Shown in pieces: positions 12,000 through 24,805 of a DNA stretch of 64,000 nt. Each line of letters begins with the position of its first letter. The stretch's first letter is position 1. The position numbers and the translations under genes are program-made. The stretch is from Megascapheus bottae (Eukaryota > Chordata > Mammalia > Rodentia > Geomyidae). The stretch covers positions 1,376,001 through 1,440,000 of the forward strand of contig JANJXV010000161.1 of NCBI GenBank assembly GCA_024803745.1, given 5' to 3'. The notes below the pieces were generated by a model. That model was given only the letters and a program-made list of their open reading frames with translations, did not search any database and was not told where the DNA came from.

Positions 12000-12425
12000 A
12001 GTCATAGAAAAAAAGACACAAACATACATGAGATACAAATATTCCTTACTGTAAAGATAATGACTTTACTTTCCCATCCTAAGTGTTAGATATTTTAAAA
12101 TATAAAAGTGGAAATTGATTTGTGAGAAATATATGCTTTTCTCCCTAACCTATTAAGAAAATGATATTTTACAATGACCAATAATGTTTTTCTGTGTTTT
12201 AGCTCTCTTTTTATATCACAGGAAATATTTATTGAAATTACCCAACTATGTATTGCTACAGTTTTAAGCTGAATACTACCTATAATATACCTGCAGCTGT
12301 TTTTTTTCAAATACTGTTTTGTTTATACATTGAGGAATAGATGCCTTTCTTTTATTTTTGAGAAATACTCTAAATATTGTGCTGTTTTGCATCTTTTTAA
12401 AACTTTCTTTTCTTTTCTTTTTTTT
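12000..12425 (-). other. KRAB-ZNF intron, 3' part
   Basis: AT-rich intronic sequence between the KRAB-B and finger exons. No other feature is seen. Confidence 0.5.
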
Positions 12426-12427
12426 TT

Positions 12428-12580
12428 TGTAGTTCATAGGCCTCGGCCCTGTCCCTGAACACTTCAGCAGAAGACTATAACCCCTATCCTTGAGCTACAG
12501 CCCCACTTCCTGTTTTCTAGAGTTAACTACTGATAAGAGTCTCACGTCCTGAGTACCAGATAGGATTACCTTACCCAGTT
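12428..12580 (-). mobile_element. Composite SINE, partial (intronic)
   Basis: On plus it runs 'gccctgtccctgaacacttc', then 'cttgagctacagccccactt', then 'gataagagtctcacgtcc'. The B1-like end is lost. Confidence 0.6.
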
Positions 12581-12917
12581 TCAATGCTGTTTGCTTATTA
12601 ACCATTAAGTGAGGAACACGAATTTTTTCTAGATTCAGCGGCCACAAGTTTGGTTTATATGTCTGTTTGCCTTTGATCCAAGCAAGAACGATTCTTGAGA
12701 GTAAGGTCTTACACCTATATCCCTTCAGTTACAACTTCTCACTAAAGTCTCAATTTAGGTATTTGTGGGAATTTTGAAATTTATTTCTTTCCATTTGAAG
12801 TCTTATAAAAATTCCTTTTCTAACACTCCTGTCCCTCAGAACCATGGAAGACCAGAAAATCCCCAGCTCATTGTCTAGTTAATTTTCTTATGTTGATTGA
12901 AACTTTGTTGTTTTTTT

Positions 12918-13100
12918 TTTCCTTCCATTCCTGGGTTTGAACTTAGGACCTAACCACTGTCCTTGGGTTTTCTCAAGACTACAACCCTACCAATGAATTC
13001 ATTACTTCTGGCTTTTTCTATGTATGTTGTAATAAGGAATAAAACCTGTGTCTTTGTGCATGCTAGGCAAGCACTCTACCACTAGGCTCAATTTCTGGTG
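12918..13100 (-). mobile_element. Dimeric ID-like SINE (intronic)
   Basis: On plus it reads 'ttcctgggtttgaacttagg', then 'ctaggcaagcactctaccac', then 'taggctcaatttctgg', after a poly-T (its A-tail). Confidence 0.75.
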
Positions 13101-13236
13101 GAAACGTCTGGTTTTGAATACCAGTCTCTTCCTACCAGCATAAAGATATTATCCTTATCAGAGAATAATGCCCTGACTTATTCCTTGTTTGCTCAATCAT
13201 TTATAGTCTTAGTTTTAAAGAAATGAAAGAATGATA

Positions 13237-13238
13237 TT

Positions 13239-13276
<38 letters not shown>

Positions 13277-13308
13277 TTTCCTTCCTTCCCTCTTTCTTCC
13301 CTCTTTCT

Positions 13309-13364
<56 letters not shown>
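13237..13364 (+). repeat. (TTTC)n microsatellite
   Basis: About 128 bases of TTTC tetranucleotide with a middle interruption of CCTT/CCCT variants. It adjoins the tail of the SINE at 13366-13592 and lies in the large KRAB-ZNF intron. Confidence 0.97.
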
Positions 13365-13365
13365 G

Positions 13366-13592
13366 TTTTGCGGTCATGGGACTTGAATTCGAGACCTGGC
13401 TGTTCTTCCTGAGCTCTTCAGCTCAAGGCTACTGCCCTATGTCTTTAGACTCAACCCCACTTCTCATTTTCTATTGGTTCATTGGAGAGAAGAGTCTAAG
13501 GTGTTTTTGTGATAGGTCAGTCTTTCAACCTTGATCCTCAGATCTCAGCCTCCTAAGTAGCTAGGATTACAGGCATAAGCCACGGGCTCATG
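13366..13592 (-). mobile_element. Composite B1-like/ID-like SINE (intronic)
   Basis: A well-preserved minus-strand composite: ID-like part 'ggacttgaattcgagacctg', hinge 'gagaagagtctaagg', and B1-like head 'tagctaggattacaggcata'. Confidence 0.85.
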
Positions 13593-13689
13593 GCGTTCTC
13601 ATTTTATTTTGTTTCACAGTGATTTCTACAGAGAAATCTAACTTTAACTCTACTGCCACATAGAATTCATCATATCACCCTATGATTCT

Positions 13690-13866
13690 TGGTGCCGGGG
13701 GTTTGGGCTATCATGCACAAAGACCTGGTTCAGTTCCTTGGTACTACATACAAAGAAAAAGCCAGAAGTGGTGCTATGACTCAAAAAGTAGAGAGCTAGC
13801 CTTGAGAAAACCCAAGGACCATGCTCAGGCCCTGAGACCAAGCATAGGATTGGGAAAAGAAAAGGA
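13690..13866 (+). mobile_element. Dimeric ID-like SINE (intronic)
   Basis: The two units are joined through a 'tactacatacaaagaaaaag' hinge, then 'tcaggccctgagaccaagca'. It is plus-strand and moderately diverged. Confidence 0.7.
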
Positions 13867-14007
13867 TTCTTGATTCATTCACAAAGAATTCCATAGGTTC
13901 CACACAGGATTTAGGGTTACTAAGAATATTATTGCTCAGTACATCACAACATGAACTTACCAATGGGGCTCAGGCTCCAACATCAATATGAAGATGCATT
14001 CACTCAC

Positions 14008-14097
14008 CTGTGATATTCTTGTCAGAGGAATTTCCTATCCAGAGTTCTGCACAGTGCTCTAGCTTGTCAATTAATACAGGTTTGGGAACACAGGGCC
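14008..14097 (-). CDS. KRAB-B-like exon (90 bp)
   Basis: Bounded by TTTACAG and GTGAGTG, 90 bp long, with phase 1 at both ends. It encodes PKPVLIDKLEHCAELWI, resembling the KRAB-B pattern KPxLIxxLExGxExW. It is open in the frame set by KRAB-A. KRAB-B enhances rather than makes the repression activity. Confidence 0.8.
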
Positions 14098-14267
14098 CTG
14101 TAAATTAGAAACAGTAGAGAATTATTGCTTATGCTGTGTCATCATTGCTTTAAGTTCGCAGACATCGTACTCACAAGTTATCTATTAAATCTTTTCTCTC
14201 ATTTCTCACTGGCTCCATGGTTGACTTTTCCCCAGCTCTGGATTCATTTTGTATGGCATAAACTTAG

Positions 14268-14522
14268 CTGTCTTGCTCAAGGCTAGAAAAATACCAGTTT
14301 AAGTCCCAGCTCCACTTACATGCATAGGTCTTCATGCATGCTAGGCAAGCACTCAACCACAAAGTCAAACTCTTGACACTCCACTAACATTTTTGAGGGG
14401 TTACTTGGAGTTATAGAGTTTCATGGCAATTTTTATGCCATTGCTGGCTTCAAATTAGAATTCTTAGATTTCTTCCTCCTGAATATTTTAAGATTACAGG
14501 CATGAAACATTGCACCTAGTGC
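14268..14522 (-). mobile_element. Old SINE remains (intron between KRAB-A and KRAB-B)
   Basis: Degraded ID-like part ('catgctaggcaagcactcaa') followed by a degraded B1-like part ('agattacaggcatgaaacat'). Confidence 0.6.
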
Positions 14523-14774
14523 CAGGTTTCCATTATAAACTCACTGTTTAGTTATTTGTAGATCCTATTTCCAATAATGATATATATTCTATTCTGGATG
14601 GTTTATCCTCTTACAATTACTGTGTAAGTTTGGAATGTCGTCTCCATTAGAGGAAACATAATTTAGAACTGTTGTCAAAGTATCCTGAATGTATCTTGAA
14701 GAATGAGTACAAAATTACCTTAGGTTTTCTTTAGAAAGTAATGATACTTCTCAGGGCCTGGAATCTTTCATTTA

Positions 14775-15050
<276 letters not shown>

Positions 15051-15111
15051 TTATTCTTTTTTTGTTGGAATTGTATTCCTTTACTTAAATCTTTAGACTT
15101 ACATGAAATAT

Positions 15112-15312
15112 TGACCTGAAAAGCTTAGGGATGGTGCCTAGGCCCAGACTTCAAGTCCCAAGACCCACAAAAAAATAAAAAGGCAAGCCACGTGTTGGTG
15201 GCTCACGCCTGTCATCCTAGCTACTCAGGAGACTGAGATCTGAGGACCATGGTTTCAAAGCCAGCCTGGCACAAAATTCCATGAGACTCCTTTCCAATTA
15301 CCCACCATAAAA
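15112..15312 (+). mobile_element. ID-like tail plus B1-like SINE
   Basis: 15112-15180 is an ID-like tail ending in an A-run. 15184-15312 is a plus-strand B1-like monomer (tggctcacgcctgtcatcct, then aggagactgagatctgagga). Confidence 0.7.
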
Positions 15313-15562
15313 TGTTTAATGGCTTGTGGCATATCATGGTAGAGCAATTGTGGTATCGACAGAAATAAGTCGGGGGAGTAGATTTAGGTTATAAATGGAA
15401 TTATTCCATTGAAAAGGAACTACATTATAGGATGACATATGCTGATACTGAGAGAATATTGCAAAATCTTAGGGTATCAAGTAATAATACTGTGAAGTAC
15501 ACCCAGAATGTTAATGTTCTATGTCTGGCATAATAATCACTTGGGGAAGAACCTTTTTTTTC

Positions 15563-15812
15563 TTTTTTTTTGGCTGGGGGATTTGTAAGGCTTGAACTCT
15601 GGGCCTGGGCACTGTTCCTGAGCTCTTACACTCAAGGCTATCACCCTACCTATGAAGCCATAGTGCCATTTCCCATATTCTAGTGGTTAACTGTCGATGA
15701 GAGTCTCATAGACTTTCTAATGCCCAGGCTGGCTTTGAACCAAATCTTTAGATATCAGCCTGATATCTGAGTAGCTAGGATTACAGGTAGAATTCACTGC
15801 ACCTGGCAAGAA
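15563..15812 (-). mobile_element. Composite B1-like/ID-like SINE
   Basis: On plus: 'aggcttgaactctgggcctg', then 'cgatgagagtctcatagact', then 'tgagtagctaggattacagg'. A poly-T precedes it. Confidence 0.85.
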
Positions 15813-15904
15813 ATTTATTTCTTGCTGTTTTATACTACAAATTTACTGTATGTTTTACTTTTTCAAAAAGACTGAGGATGACCTTTGTTCTGTATATAAT
15901 GGGA

Positions 15905-16030
15905 AGAGGGGTAGGGAGCTGTGAGCAGAACAACTGAGGGGCAATACTCAGGGTAGGACAATAGCCTTAAAGTAAAGAGCTCACGGCCCAAGGTCCAAGC
16001 CCCATGACTTTCTCCACTACCCCACAAAAA
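15905..16030 (+). mobile_element. Composite SINE, tail half
   Basis: Plus-strand ID-like half with 'ggtccaagccccatgacttt' and an A-rich end. Confidence 0.55.
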
Positions 16031-16034
16031 AAAG

Positions 16035-16790
16035 GGAAAAAAATTGGAGATTGGAGAGGATTTTCTAAAAAGAAAATATAGAAATAGTAGTTCAAAATGT
16101 AGAAAGAAGTTCAATATTAACAGTCATGAGAAAAATTAAAATTACAATGAAATCATTACTTTAAGTATATTAATATAAATATAGTTTTAAACAAAAAGAT
16201 CCACATACACACACACAAACACACACACACACACACACACACGCATACAAAAAAACAACTTTCAAAGTCTAACTATTACTGGGAAGGTAGTGAGAAGAAG
16301 TAGAACTTTGGAATAGTTCTGCAAGGAATATAAAACAATCAAAAATTGCGTGGAGAGTGCTAAAAAAAGTACTAAATATAGAATTACATAGAAATATGGT
16401 CCAACATTTCTATTTCTAGATTTGTACCTAATGGAAGAGAAAGCAGAGACTAGAACAAATATGTGGAGAATCCATTCACAACTATTAATAATAATCAAAA
16501 GATAGAAATATGCAAAACAATGCATTGAAAAGGAAGAACATTTTACTATATTTTACAGATGAATCTTGATTACAGTAAACTAAAAATACAGCAGTCATAA
16601 AGGAAGAGCTAGGGTATGTTTTCCCTTCCAGAGCTTCCAAGGATCAACAAACCCTTAGAGCCAAAAAGCACGATGGTTCCAGAGAATGGAGTAGAGAGGA
16701 ACAGGAGCTGAATGTTTAATGATTATACATGGAAGATGAAAATTGCTCTAGATGGGTAGAATGAAGAGAGAACTGTACCCTAAACAATGG
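16035..16790. other. Non-genic stretch with (CA)n
   Basis: AT-rich sequence holding a (CA)n microsatellite at about 16206-16242. An open frame on the minus strand (16262-16525) is hydrophobic but has no recognisable domain, and I do not call it a gene. Confidence 0.5.
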
Positions 16791-16795
16791 TTATG

Positions 16796-17312
16796 TAGCC
16801 ACACAGGATGGGACACACCTATACTCTCTGATCTTGGGAAACTCAAGAAGGATTTCTAGCCATCCTGGATGCATGGAAAGATCTATCATAAAAAACTAAT
16901 GTGGAGGGGCTGGGAGTTTGGCATAGTTGTAGAGTGCTTGTATGAAGACGAAGTTTCAATTCCGCAGTACCACATACACAGAAAAAACCAGAAGTAGTGC
17001 TGTGGCTCAAGTAGAAGATCACTAGGCTTGAGGAAAGCTGAAGGACAGTGCTTAAACCGAGTTTAAAAAAAACCCAGAAAGCTGAGCATGATGGGGTGGT
17101 GGCTCACTTCTATAATCCTAGATACTCAGGAGGCTGAGATCTGAGGATCAAGGTTTAAAGCCATCCTGGCACAAAAAGACCTGAGACACTTATCTCCAAT
17201 TTACCTTTAGAAAATGGAAAGTGGGGCTTGGCTCCAGGGTAAGGTGGTAGCCTGGAGCTGAAGAGCCCAGGCTGAGTTCAAGATCTATGACCCACCAAAA
17301 AAACACCAAAAA
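16796..17312 (+). mobile_element. Three SINE pieces in tandem
   Basis: 16796-16902 is a B1-like head. 16908-17070 is a dimeric ID-like element (tgggagtttggcatagttgt, then gtggctcaagtagaagatca). 17078-17312 is a composite element (ggtggctcacttctataatc, then 'gctgagttcaagatctatga'). All three lie on the plus strand. Confidence 0.75.
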
Positions 17313-17314
17313 AC

Positions 17315-17753
17315 AAAAAATAAGATGGAAAAAATTGGATTCTGTGAATTTTATCAGGCATATAAATGTCTTTTTTTACGGTTGAAATAACAAATTGTTT
17401 GGAAAAAAGTTTTTACCTAGAAATGTACACTACAAATGGAATTAACAACAAACACAAAATATGCAAAAGATACAAATTATCACAATATGGGTATCCTGCT
17501 TCTGTATCTTTCACTGACTCCTGTTCAAATGAGTCACATATTCTGAATCATTTCTCCCAGTCGATATATGCCACAAGTGTTAGCTTGTACTGTACTTCTT
17601 GGGAAATCAAAAGCAAATACTAAGCAAATGTGTGTTAGATTTTGTCAACAGTGATATTTCAAATATAAATCCCTACTCATTGCACTATTTAATATCAATG
17701 CCGGAATCTAACTTACACTGGCAGAATCTTCAATCTTTTGAGAATCTTCAAAA
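17315..17753. other. Unique sequence left of the L1 array
   Basis: AT-rich with no gene call. The L1 array begins abruptly at 17754. Confidence 0.5.
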
Positions 17754-19195
17754 GGGTGTGTAAATATTTAGGATCGTTATGTCTTCCTGGAGGAAAGATC
17801 CCTTTAGTAGTATGTAGTAACCTTCTTTGTCTTTTCTTACTAATTTAATTTGAACTCTATTGTATCTGATATGAGGATGGCAACTCCAGCCTGTTTATGG
17901 GGGCAGTTAGCTTGATAGAGTTTATTCCAACCTCTCACTTTCAAAAGATGATTGTTTTGGGGTAAGATGTGTCTCTTGAAGACAGCAGAACGATGGCTCT
18001 TGCTTTTTGATCCAACTAGACAGCCTATGCCATTTAATTGGAGAGTTAAGTCCATTGATATTGAGAGTTAGGATTGAGAGATATTTATTAGTTCCCACCA
18101 TTTTAAAAAGCTTTTAGTAGGGCCTGTGTCTTGACAGTTCTTGTGGTCCTTAGACGGTATGCTGTTTAGGTGCCATTTCTTTCCATATATTGCATTTATT
18201 TTTGTTTTCTATGTATAGAGCATCTTTGAGAATTCTCTGTAGTGTTGGTTTTGTTTCGACATATTGTTGCAGCTTTTCCCTGGAATGGAATGTTTTTATT
18301 TTTCCCTCAGTTATGAATGAGAGCTTAGCTGGCTACAGTATTCTTGGTTGGTAGTTATTTGATATAAGGGCATGACATATATGCTTCTAGTCACTTCGTG
18401 CTTGCATGGTCTCTTCTGAGACATCTGGTGTTATTCTGATTGGTTTGCCTTTGTAGGTTACTGATCCCTTTTCCCTGGCTGCCTTTAGGATCTTTCCTTT
18501 CGTTTCTATTCATCCAGTTCGGATCACAATGTGGCGGTGGGATGTTCTTTCCTGGTCAGGTCTGTTTGGGGTTCTAAAAGCTTCTCGTATCTGGATGGGC
18601 CTGCCCTTCTGGATATTTGGGAAATTCTTCCCATTTGACAATGGGAGCAAGATTACTACTAAATACGATTATAGTTTTTCAGATATAACCAACCTAGACC
18701 TCTGTAGCTGGCAGACACTAGATGTTCACAAGTTTTGATTGGTATTATCACTCTTTCTTTTTGTGCACTTACAGACCAGCCTAATACAACCACTGATAAG
18801 GGATTTATACCCAAAACAATAAGCCTCTCAATCCAATCTCTATTGTCTTTAAGTCCTTCTGAGCCTAGTGAATAATTAACCACCTACATATACAATATTG
18901 CTCAACAGCCATCAAGTGTAGATCCGTGCAGTATAAGGGTTGAAAGACGAGCAGAGGTCCAGAGATAGAAAAAAAAGAATGAGAGAGGTCAGGGGAGATG
19001 CAAGAGGATTAACGTAGGAGTGTAAGAATATTGTAGTAATGAAGAAAAGTTATAGCATAAGGATAACTGACATAAGTTGGTAAGTAGGTAGCATATTTGA
19101 GTACAAAGTTTGGAAAGTATTAGAATAAAACTTATGTGTTGCTGCACGACTAGCTCTTAGCCCAACCAGTGGCCACACAGTGGACCATGGGATGG
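17754..19195 (-). mobile_element. L1-A: 5' end fragment (left edge of array)
   Basis: It contains a ~560-bp L1 5' UTR (19195 to about 18640), an ORF1 with about 0.7 kb deleted (junction near 18628), and the start of ORF2, then stops at 17754 within the endonuclease region. Unlike copies B-E it reads FCCLQETHL without the TGA, keeping the catalytic-Glu motif of L1 endonuclease. It has its own single-base change just downstream (CCCCAAAAC). It therefore belongs to a different L1 lineage from B-E or split off before their shared lesion. Confidence 0.85.
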
Positions 19196-20553
19196 ATCTG
19201 TTTTTCTTGTCTACGTTGAGGGAAAGGGGTATTTCACAAGATGCAGAAGCGAAGATTTCAGAAGCAAATGCTGTGAGTGAATTAGCTCGTAAAAAGCATT
19301 TTTATTTTCTTTTATCTTTCTGCCAGTCTTGGGGCTTGAATTCAGGGCCTGAGCACTGTCCTCGGGTTTTCTCAAGTCTAGCCCTCTGCCACTTGAGCCA
19401 CAGTGCCACATCTAGATTTTCTATCTATGTGGTACCCAGATCTTCATGGATGCTAGGCAAGCACTCTACCACTATGCCAAACTCTCAACCCTGACATAGT
19501 AATTATAAAGTCATCATCATCATCATCATATCCAAATATCCATTCTCCTAGAAAGAATGAACACTTAACTGTGTCTAATGCTTTTTTTTTTAATTTCACT
19601 AATTCTTCTGTGTTTTTCCCTCTTGCATTTTTTACACATGACAGCAAAGCTAATCATCAGGAAAAAATTGATTAGGATACAGAAACCTAATAATATCCTA
19701 GTAGATTGACGTCAAAAATATGTGCAAGATGCCCTGTGTGTTTGACCTAGTGGGAGAGTCCTTGGCTACCAAGCAGTAAGCCTCAGGATTGATTCCTCAT
19801 TACCACATACATAGAAAACGCTGCAAGTGGTGCTGTGTCTCGGTGGGACAGCTAAAGCCTAAAGAAAGCCCAAGAACAATGTTCACACTCTGAGGTCAAG
19901 TCCCAAGACTAGCAAAAACAAAAAAAATTCGACAAGGGGCAAAATGCAGGCAGAGAAGGCACTGTGAAGCAAATGTTTTGTAAAGGATGAGGGCAATATT
20001 GACCCTTAAGTTTGGATCTTACCTAAGAAAGGCTCCTTGAGCCTGAGACCAGACTGGTAGTTGGGCCTAGTGGAAGACATTGGGATTGGACAAATAAGGT
20101 GTGCTGTATACTACATCCACATGTATATTGTGAGATTGGAGGAGAGATTCAGCCTCCAGTATGTCTTTGGTGAGGTCTTTTGTGAGCAAGGATCTTTGGT
20201 CATTGGGCCCTGAAAGGTGACCCTGCCTCCCTCACAATGGAACAGAATATGGAACCCTGGTAACCAAGCCACTGTAACTAACAACCAGCTCAAGCCATCT
20301 CACTTGGCCTGTGGCTCAGGAGGAAGAAAGATGTTGCTGTGCTGTTGCCAAAGGTCAGGAAACTCGAGTCTCAGGCATGGAAGTTGTGGATGTCTTACTC
20401 GAAGATGTACATGCTAGATCATTGCCAAGCCACAAATCCAGTATAACAGAACTTTCTCTAAGAAGAAGGCCAGGAAAATCCAGGGCAACCAGATGAGGTA
20501 AATTTCTAAGAAGAAATGTATTTGACCCCATCATCCTCCCCACACACTACAAC
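19196..20553 (-). repeat. Array spacer S1 (inverted homologue of 1899-3259)
   Basis: Non-L1 part of the unit. It contains a minus-strand ID-dimer SINE (19310-19490), six CAT repeats (about 19511-19529), a plus-strand ID-dimer SINE (19733-19925) and the inverted flank sequence up to 20550. Confidence 0.88.
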
Positions 20554-20970
20554 TTTCTTTTTTACATTTTTTTATTGTAATTAGTAAAAGGGTTAGATGA
20601 TATTTGCCAGATAGAAGGTGCATTAATTCACATACATTGATACCCTTTCACATGTCTTGGTACCCATTTCCCTCCAACCCCACACCCCCCACCCGTCTTG
20701 GTTTTCCCCCCTTCCCTATCAAATTTCAAATATCCAAATACAAATAAATTCAATATATCAGATAAGAAAGTGAGATACTATACCAATATGGGATAACCAA
20801 GGGACAGCAAGCGAGATGAGAGACAACATAGTACATTAAGGACAACAATCATTCATTATATGGCCTTTGTGTCAATATCCTGGAGGTCCTTTCAATTAGC
20901 TTCACATTATATGGCCTTATATATGTCCTTTTGCTCTATTCACAATCTCTGCTAGTAGAGCCCAAGGTTT

Positions 20971-23900
20971 CTACTGATTATGATGAATGAGGGAAACCAC
21001 TGAGCCTAAGTTCCTTTGAGTCTGGCTTACTTCACTTAATATGATTTGTTCTAAGTCTTTCCATTTCCTAACAAATGGGGCGATGTCATTCTTTCTGGCA
21101 GCAGCATAGAATTCCATTTTGTACAAATACCACAACTTGTTGATCCCCTCATCAACTGAGGGACATCCGGGTTGGTTCCATATCTTTGCTATGGTGAATA
21201 GTGCTGCAATGAACATTGTTGTGCTAGTGGGTTTAGTATGCCCTTGTTTCTGGATTGTTGGGTAAATGCCAAGTACTGGAATTGCTGGGTCATAGGGGAG
21301 TTGTATGTTTAGCGTTTTGAGGCACTGCCGCACTGCTTTCCATAGTGGTTGAACGAGTTTGCACTCCCACCAACAGTGTAGTAGTGATCCCTCCTGACCA
21401 CATCCCCTCCAGCATCTGTTGTCATTCGTTTTCCTGATCCTGGCCATTCTAACTGGAGTTAGGTGGAATCTTAGACTTGTTTTGATTTGCATTTCTTTTA
21501 TGACCAGAGATGTTGAGCATTTCTTCATGTGTCTATAGGCCATTTTTGTTTCTTCTTCAGAGAAGACTCTCTTTAAGTCTTTGGACCATTTTGTAATGGG
21601 ATGGGTGTTACTTTGGAGGTTAGTTTTGGAGTGATTCAATTTTTTGAGTTGTTGATATATTTTAGATATGAGGCCTTGTTCCGTTGTTTGTGTGGTGAAG
21701 ATCTTCTCCCACTCTGTAGGCTTCCTGATTAGTTTACTAGCTATAACCGTTGCCATACAAAAGCTCTGCAGTTTAATGCAGTCCCACTTATCCAGCTTTT
21801 CTCTGATTTGTTGTGATTCTTGGTCCTTATTAAGAAAGTTTCGACCTGTACCAAGGAGGCCTAGTGTATCTCCTATTCCTTCCTGTAAACTTTTCAGTGT
21901 GTCAGCTTTTACCTCCACGTCTTTGATCCAGTTGGAGTTAATTCTAGTGCAAGGGGACAAAGAAGGATCCAACTTTAGTTTTCTGCAGGTGTTTAACCAG
22001 TTCTGCCAGCACAACGTGTTGAAGAGGCTATCTTTCTTCAATTCTATTTTTTTTGGCTCCCTGGTCAAAGATTAGGTGGCCATAGGTCTGTGGTTTAATA
22101 TATGGGTCCGCAGTTCTACTCCATTGGACTTCAGGCCTGTTCTTGTGCCAGTACCAAGCTGTTTTGAGAATTATAGCTCTGTAATAGACCCTTAAGTTTG
22201 GTATTGAAATTCCTCCAGCGCTGTTCTTTCTGCTAAGAAGTGTTTTTGCTATACGGGGTCTTTTATTATTCCATATGAAATTTTGAATTGCCTCTTCTAT
22301 GTCTTTAAAGAATGACATTGGGATGTTGATGGGTATTACATTGAATTTGTAGATAGCCCTTGGCAAGATTGTCATTTTCACAATGTTGATTCTTCCAATC
22401 CAGGAGCACGGGAGGTTTTTCCATTTCCTTAGTTCTGCTTTAATTTCCTTTTTTAGGGTTTTAAAGTTTTCATCTAAACGGTCCTTTACATTCTTAGTTA
22501 AGCTAATTGCTAGGTACTTTATTTTCTTTGAGGCTATTGTGAAAGGATTTTCTTTCCTGATTATTGCCTCGTTCCTCTCAGTGTTGGCGTAAAGTAAGGC
22601 AGTTGATTTGTGAGGGTTGATTTTATGGCCTGCTACCCTTCCAAAGCTTTGAATCAGCTCAAGGAGCTTGGGAGTAGAGTCTATAGGATTCTTTAAATAC
22701 AGAATCATGTCATCTGCAAAGAGGGATAGTTTTATTTCCTCTTTCCCTACTTGGATCCCCTTTATGCTTGCTTCTTGCCTTATTGCACTGCCTAGGAATT
22801 CTAGTACTATGTTAAAAAGGAGTGGAGAGAGTGGGCATCCTTGTCTCGTTCCTGATTTTAGAGGGAATGGCTTTAGATTTTCACCACTAAGTATAATACT
22901 AGCAGTGGGTTTCTCATACACAGCCTTTATTACATTGAGAAATGTTCCATGGATTCCTAGTTTCTCCACATCTTTTTACATAAAGGGGTTTTGGATCTTG
23001 TCAAATGCCTTTTCCGCATCTATTGAGACAATCATGTGATTTTATCCCTGCTCCTGTTGATGTGTTGAATTATATTAATTGATTTGTGTATGTTGAACCA
23101 GCTTTGCCTCCCTGTGATGAATCCAGTTTGATCATAGTGTACATTTTTTTTGATGAGTTGTTGTAGACGGTTGGCCAGTATTTTGTTGAGAAGTTTTGCA
23201 TCGAGGTTCATCAAAGAAATGGGTCTATAGATCTCTTTCTTTGATGAATCTCTGTCTGGTTTGGGGATGAGGGATATGCTGGCTTCACAGAATCAGTTTA
23301 GTAAAGAACCTTCATTTTCAATTTCGTTGAAGAGCTTGAGGAGTATTGGTGTGAGCTCTGCTTTGAAGACCTTATAGAATTCAGCTGTGAATCCATCTGG
23401 CCCTGGGCTCTTTTTAAGTGGAAGTTGTCTAATTTCCATTTCTATTTCAGAGCTTGAAATAGGCCTGTTGAGTTGGGATAGCTCTTCTTGGTTCAGTGTG
23501 TGTATGTTAATATTGTCTAGGAATTCATCCATTTCTTCTAGATTCTCAAATTTGTTGGCGTAAAGGTTTGAGAAGTATTCCCTCATGATATTCTGGATCT
23601 TGGTAATTTCTGTCGTGATATTACCATTTTCATCTGCGATTTTGTTTATTTCGATATGCTCTCTTCTTTTTTTGGTAAGATTTGCTAAGGGCTTGTCAAT
23701 TTTGTTAATTCTTTCAAGAACCAACTCCTTGTTTTGTTGATTCTTTCTATAGTTTTTTTATTCCAAATCATTTAATTCTGCTTTGATTTTAATGAAACCT
23801 AATGGGTTTAGGGTTGGTTTGTTGCTCTTTTTCCAGGAGGTTAAGGTGAGACATTAACTAGTTGGTTTGCCATTTTTCCAACTTGCTGTTGTAGGCACTC

Positions 23901-24805
23901 CACGCTATAAATTTTCCTCTGAGTACTGCCTTTGTTGTGTCCCTAAGGAGTTGATATTTGTGTGCTCCTTATTGTTAAATTTCATAAACAGTTGGATATC
24001 TGTTCTGATCTCTTCGATTACCCATTGTTTTTGATTCAACAATGTGTGGTTCAGTCTCCATGAGTTACAGGGTTTTCTTTGGTGGAGATGTGTGTTCAGC
24101 TCCAATTTGATGCCTTTATGGTCTGAGAGTGTGCATGGAATAATTTCAGTGTTTCTGAATCTGTCCAGGTTTGCTTTATGGCCTAAGATGTGGTCTATTT
24201 TGGAAAATGTTCCATGTGCTGCTGAGAAAAACGTATATTGTGGTGTTACTGGGTGGAATATTCTGCAGATGTCTGTTAGATCTAGTTGGTCTATATAGTT
24301 GTTCAGTTCTAAGGTTTCTCTGTTGAGTTTTTGCCTTGTTGATCTGTCCATAGGTGAGAGTGGTGTGTTAAACTCACCAACAATCACTGTATTTCGATCT
24401 ATGTATGGTTTCAGTGTAAGTAAAGTTTGCTTGATGAAGTTTGGAGCTCCGGGATTGGGTGTGTAAATATTTAGGATTGTTATGTCTTCCGGGAGGAAAG
24501 ATCCCTTTAGTAGTATGTAGTAACCTTCTTTGTCTTTTCTTACTAATTTTAGTTTGAAGTCTATTGTATCTGATATGAGGATGGCAACTCTAGCCTGTTT
24601 ATGGGGGCAGTTAGCTTGATAGAGTTTATTCCAACCTCTCACTTTCAAAAGATGATTGTTTTTGGGTAAGATGTGTCTCTCGATGTCAGCAGAACGATGG
24701 CTCTTGCTTTTTGATCCAACTAGACAACCTATGCCGTTTAATTGGAGAGTTAAGTCCATTGATATTGAGAGTTAGGATTGAGAAATATTTATTAGTTCCT
24801 ACCAT
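20971..24805 (-). pseudogene. L1-B ORF2 (endonuclease/reverse transcriptase), multiply broken
   Basis: The start ATG at 24805 gives FSILTLNINGLNSPIKRHR, the endonuclease N-terminus with its catalytic Asn. The span of 3835 bp is the usual ORF2 size. Endonuclease motifs: ETHL follows an in-frame TGA; GDFN is changed to GEFN, replacing a catalytic Asp; KIDHI and SDH are kept. RT motifs [10 protein letters not shown] and [10 protein letters not shown] are present. The C-terminal zinc knuckle reads [18 protein letters not shown]. Shared lesions: TGA near 24694, frame changes near 24663 and 23950, TGA near 23294 and a one-base loss near 23040. A private frameshift lies near 22050. Confidence 0.88.

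Noticed and set aside
16262..16525. Hydrophobic 87-codon minus-strand frame
   Set aside because: AT-rich sequence readily gives Leu/Phe/Ile-rich frames; there is no family resemblance or context.
19453..19647. Frames with poly-Asp tracts (also at 26861, 38814 and 46247)
   Set aside because: The Asp run is just the antisense reading of the CAT microsatellite.
22383..23039. Plus-strand open frames of 69-138 codons repeated in every L1 copy
   Set aside because: They are antisense shadows of ORF2 coding sequence and recur only because the L1s do.
24600..24759. 'MDLTLQLNGIG' start of the long endonuclease frames (also in copies A, C and E)
   Set aside because: This is the wrong frame over the first ~45 codons. 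The true ORF2 start is the upstream ATG (24805 in L1-B) giving LTLNINGLNSPIKRHR.
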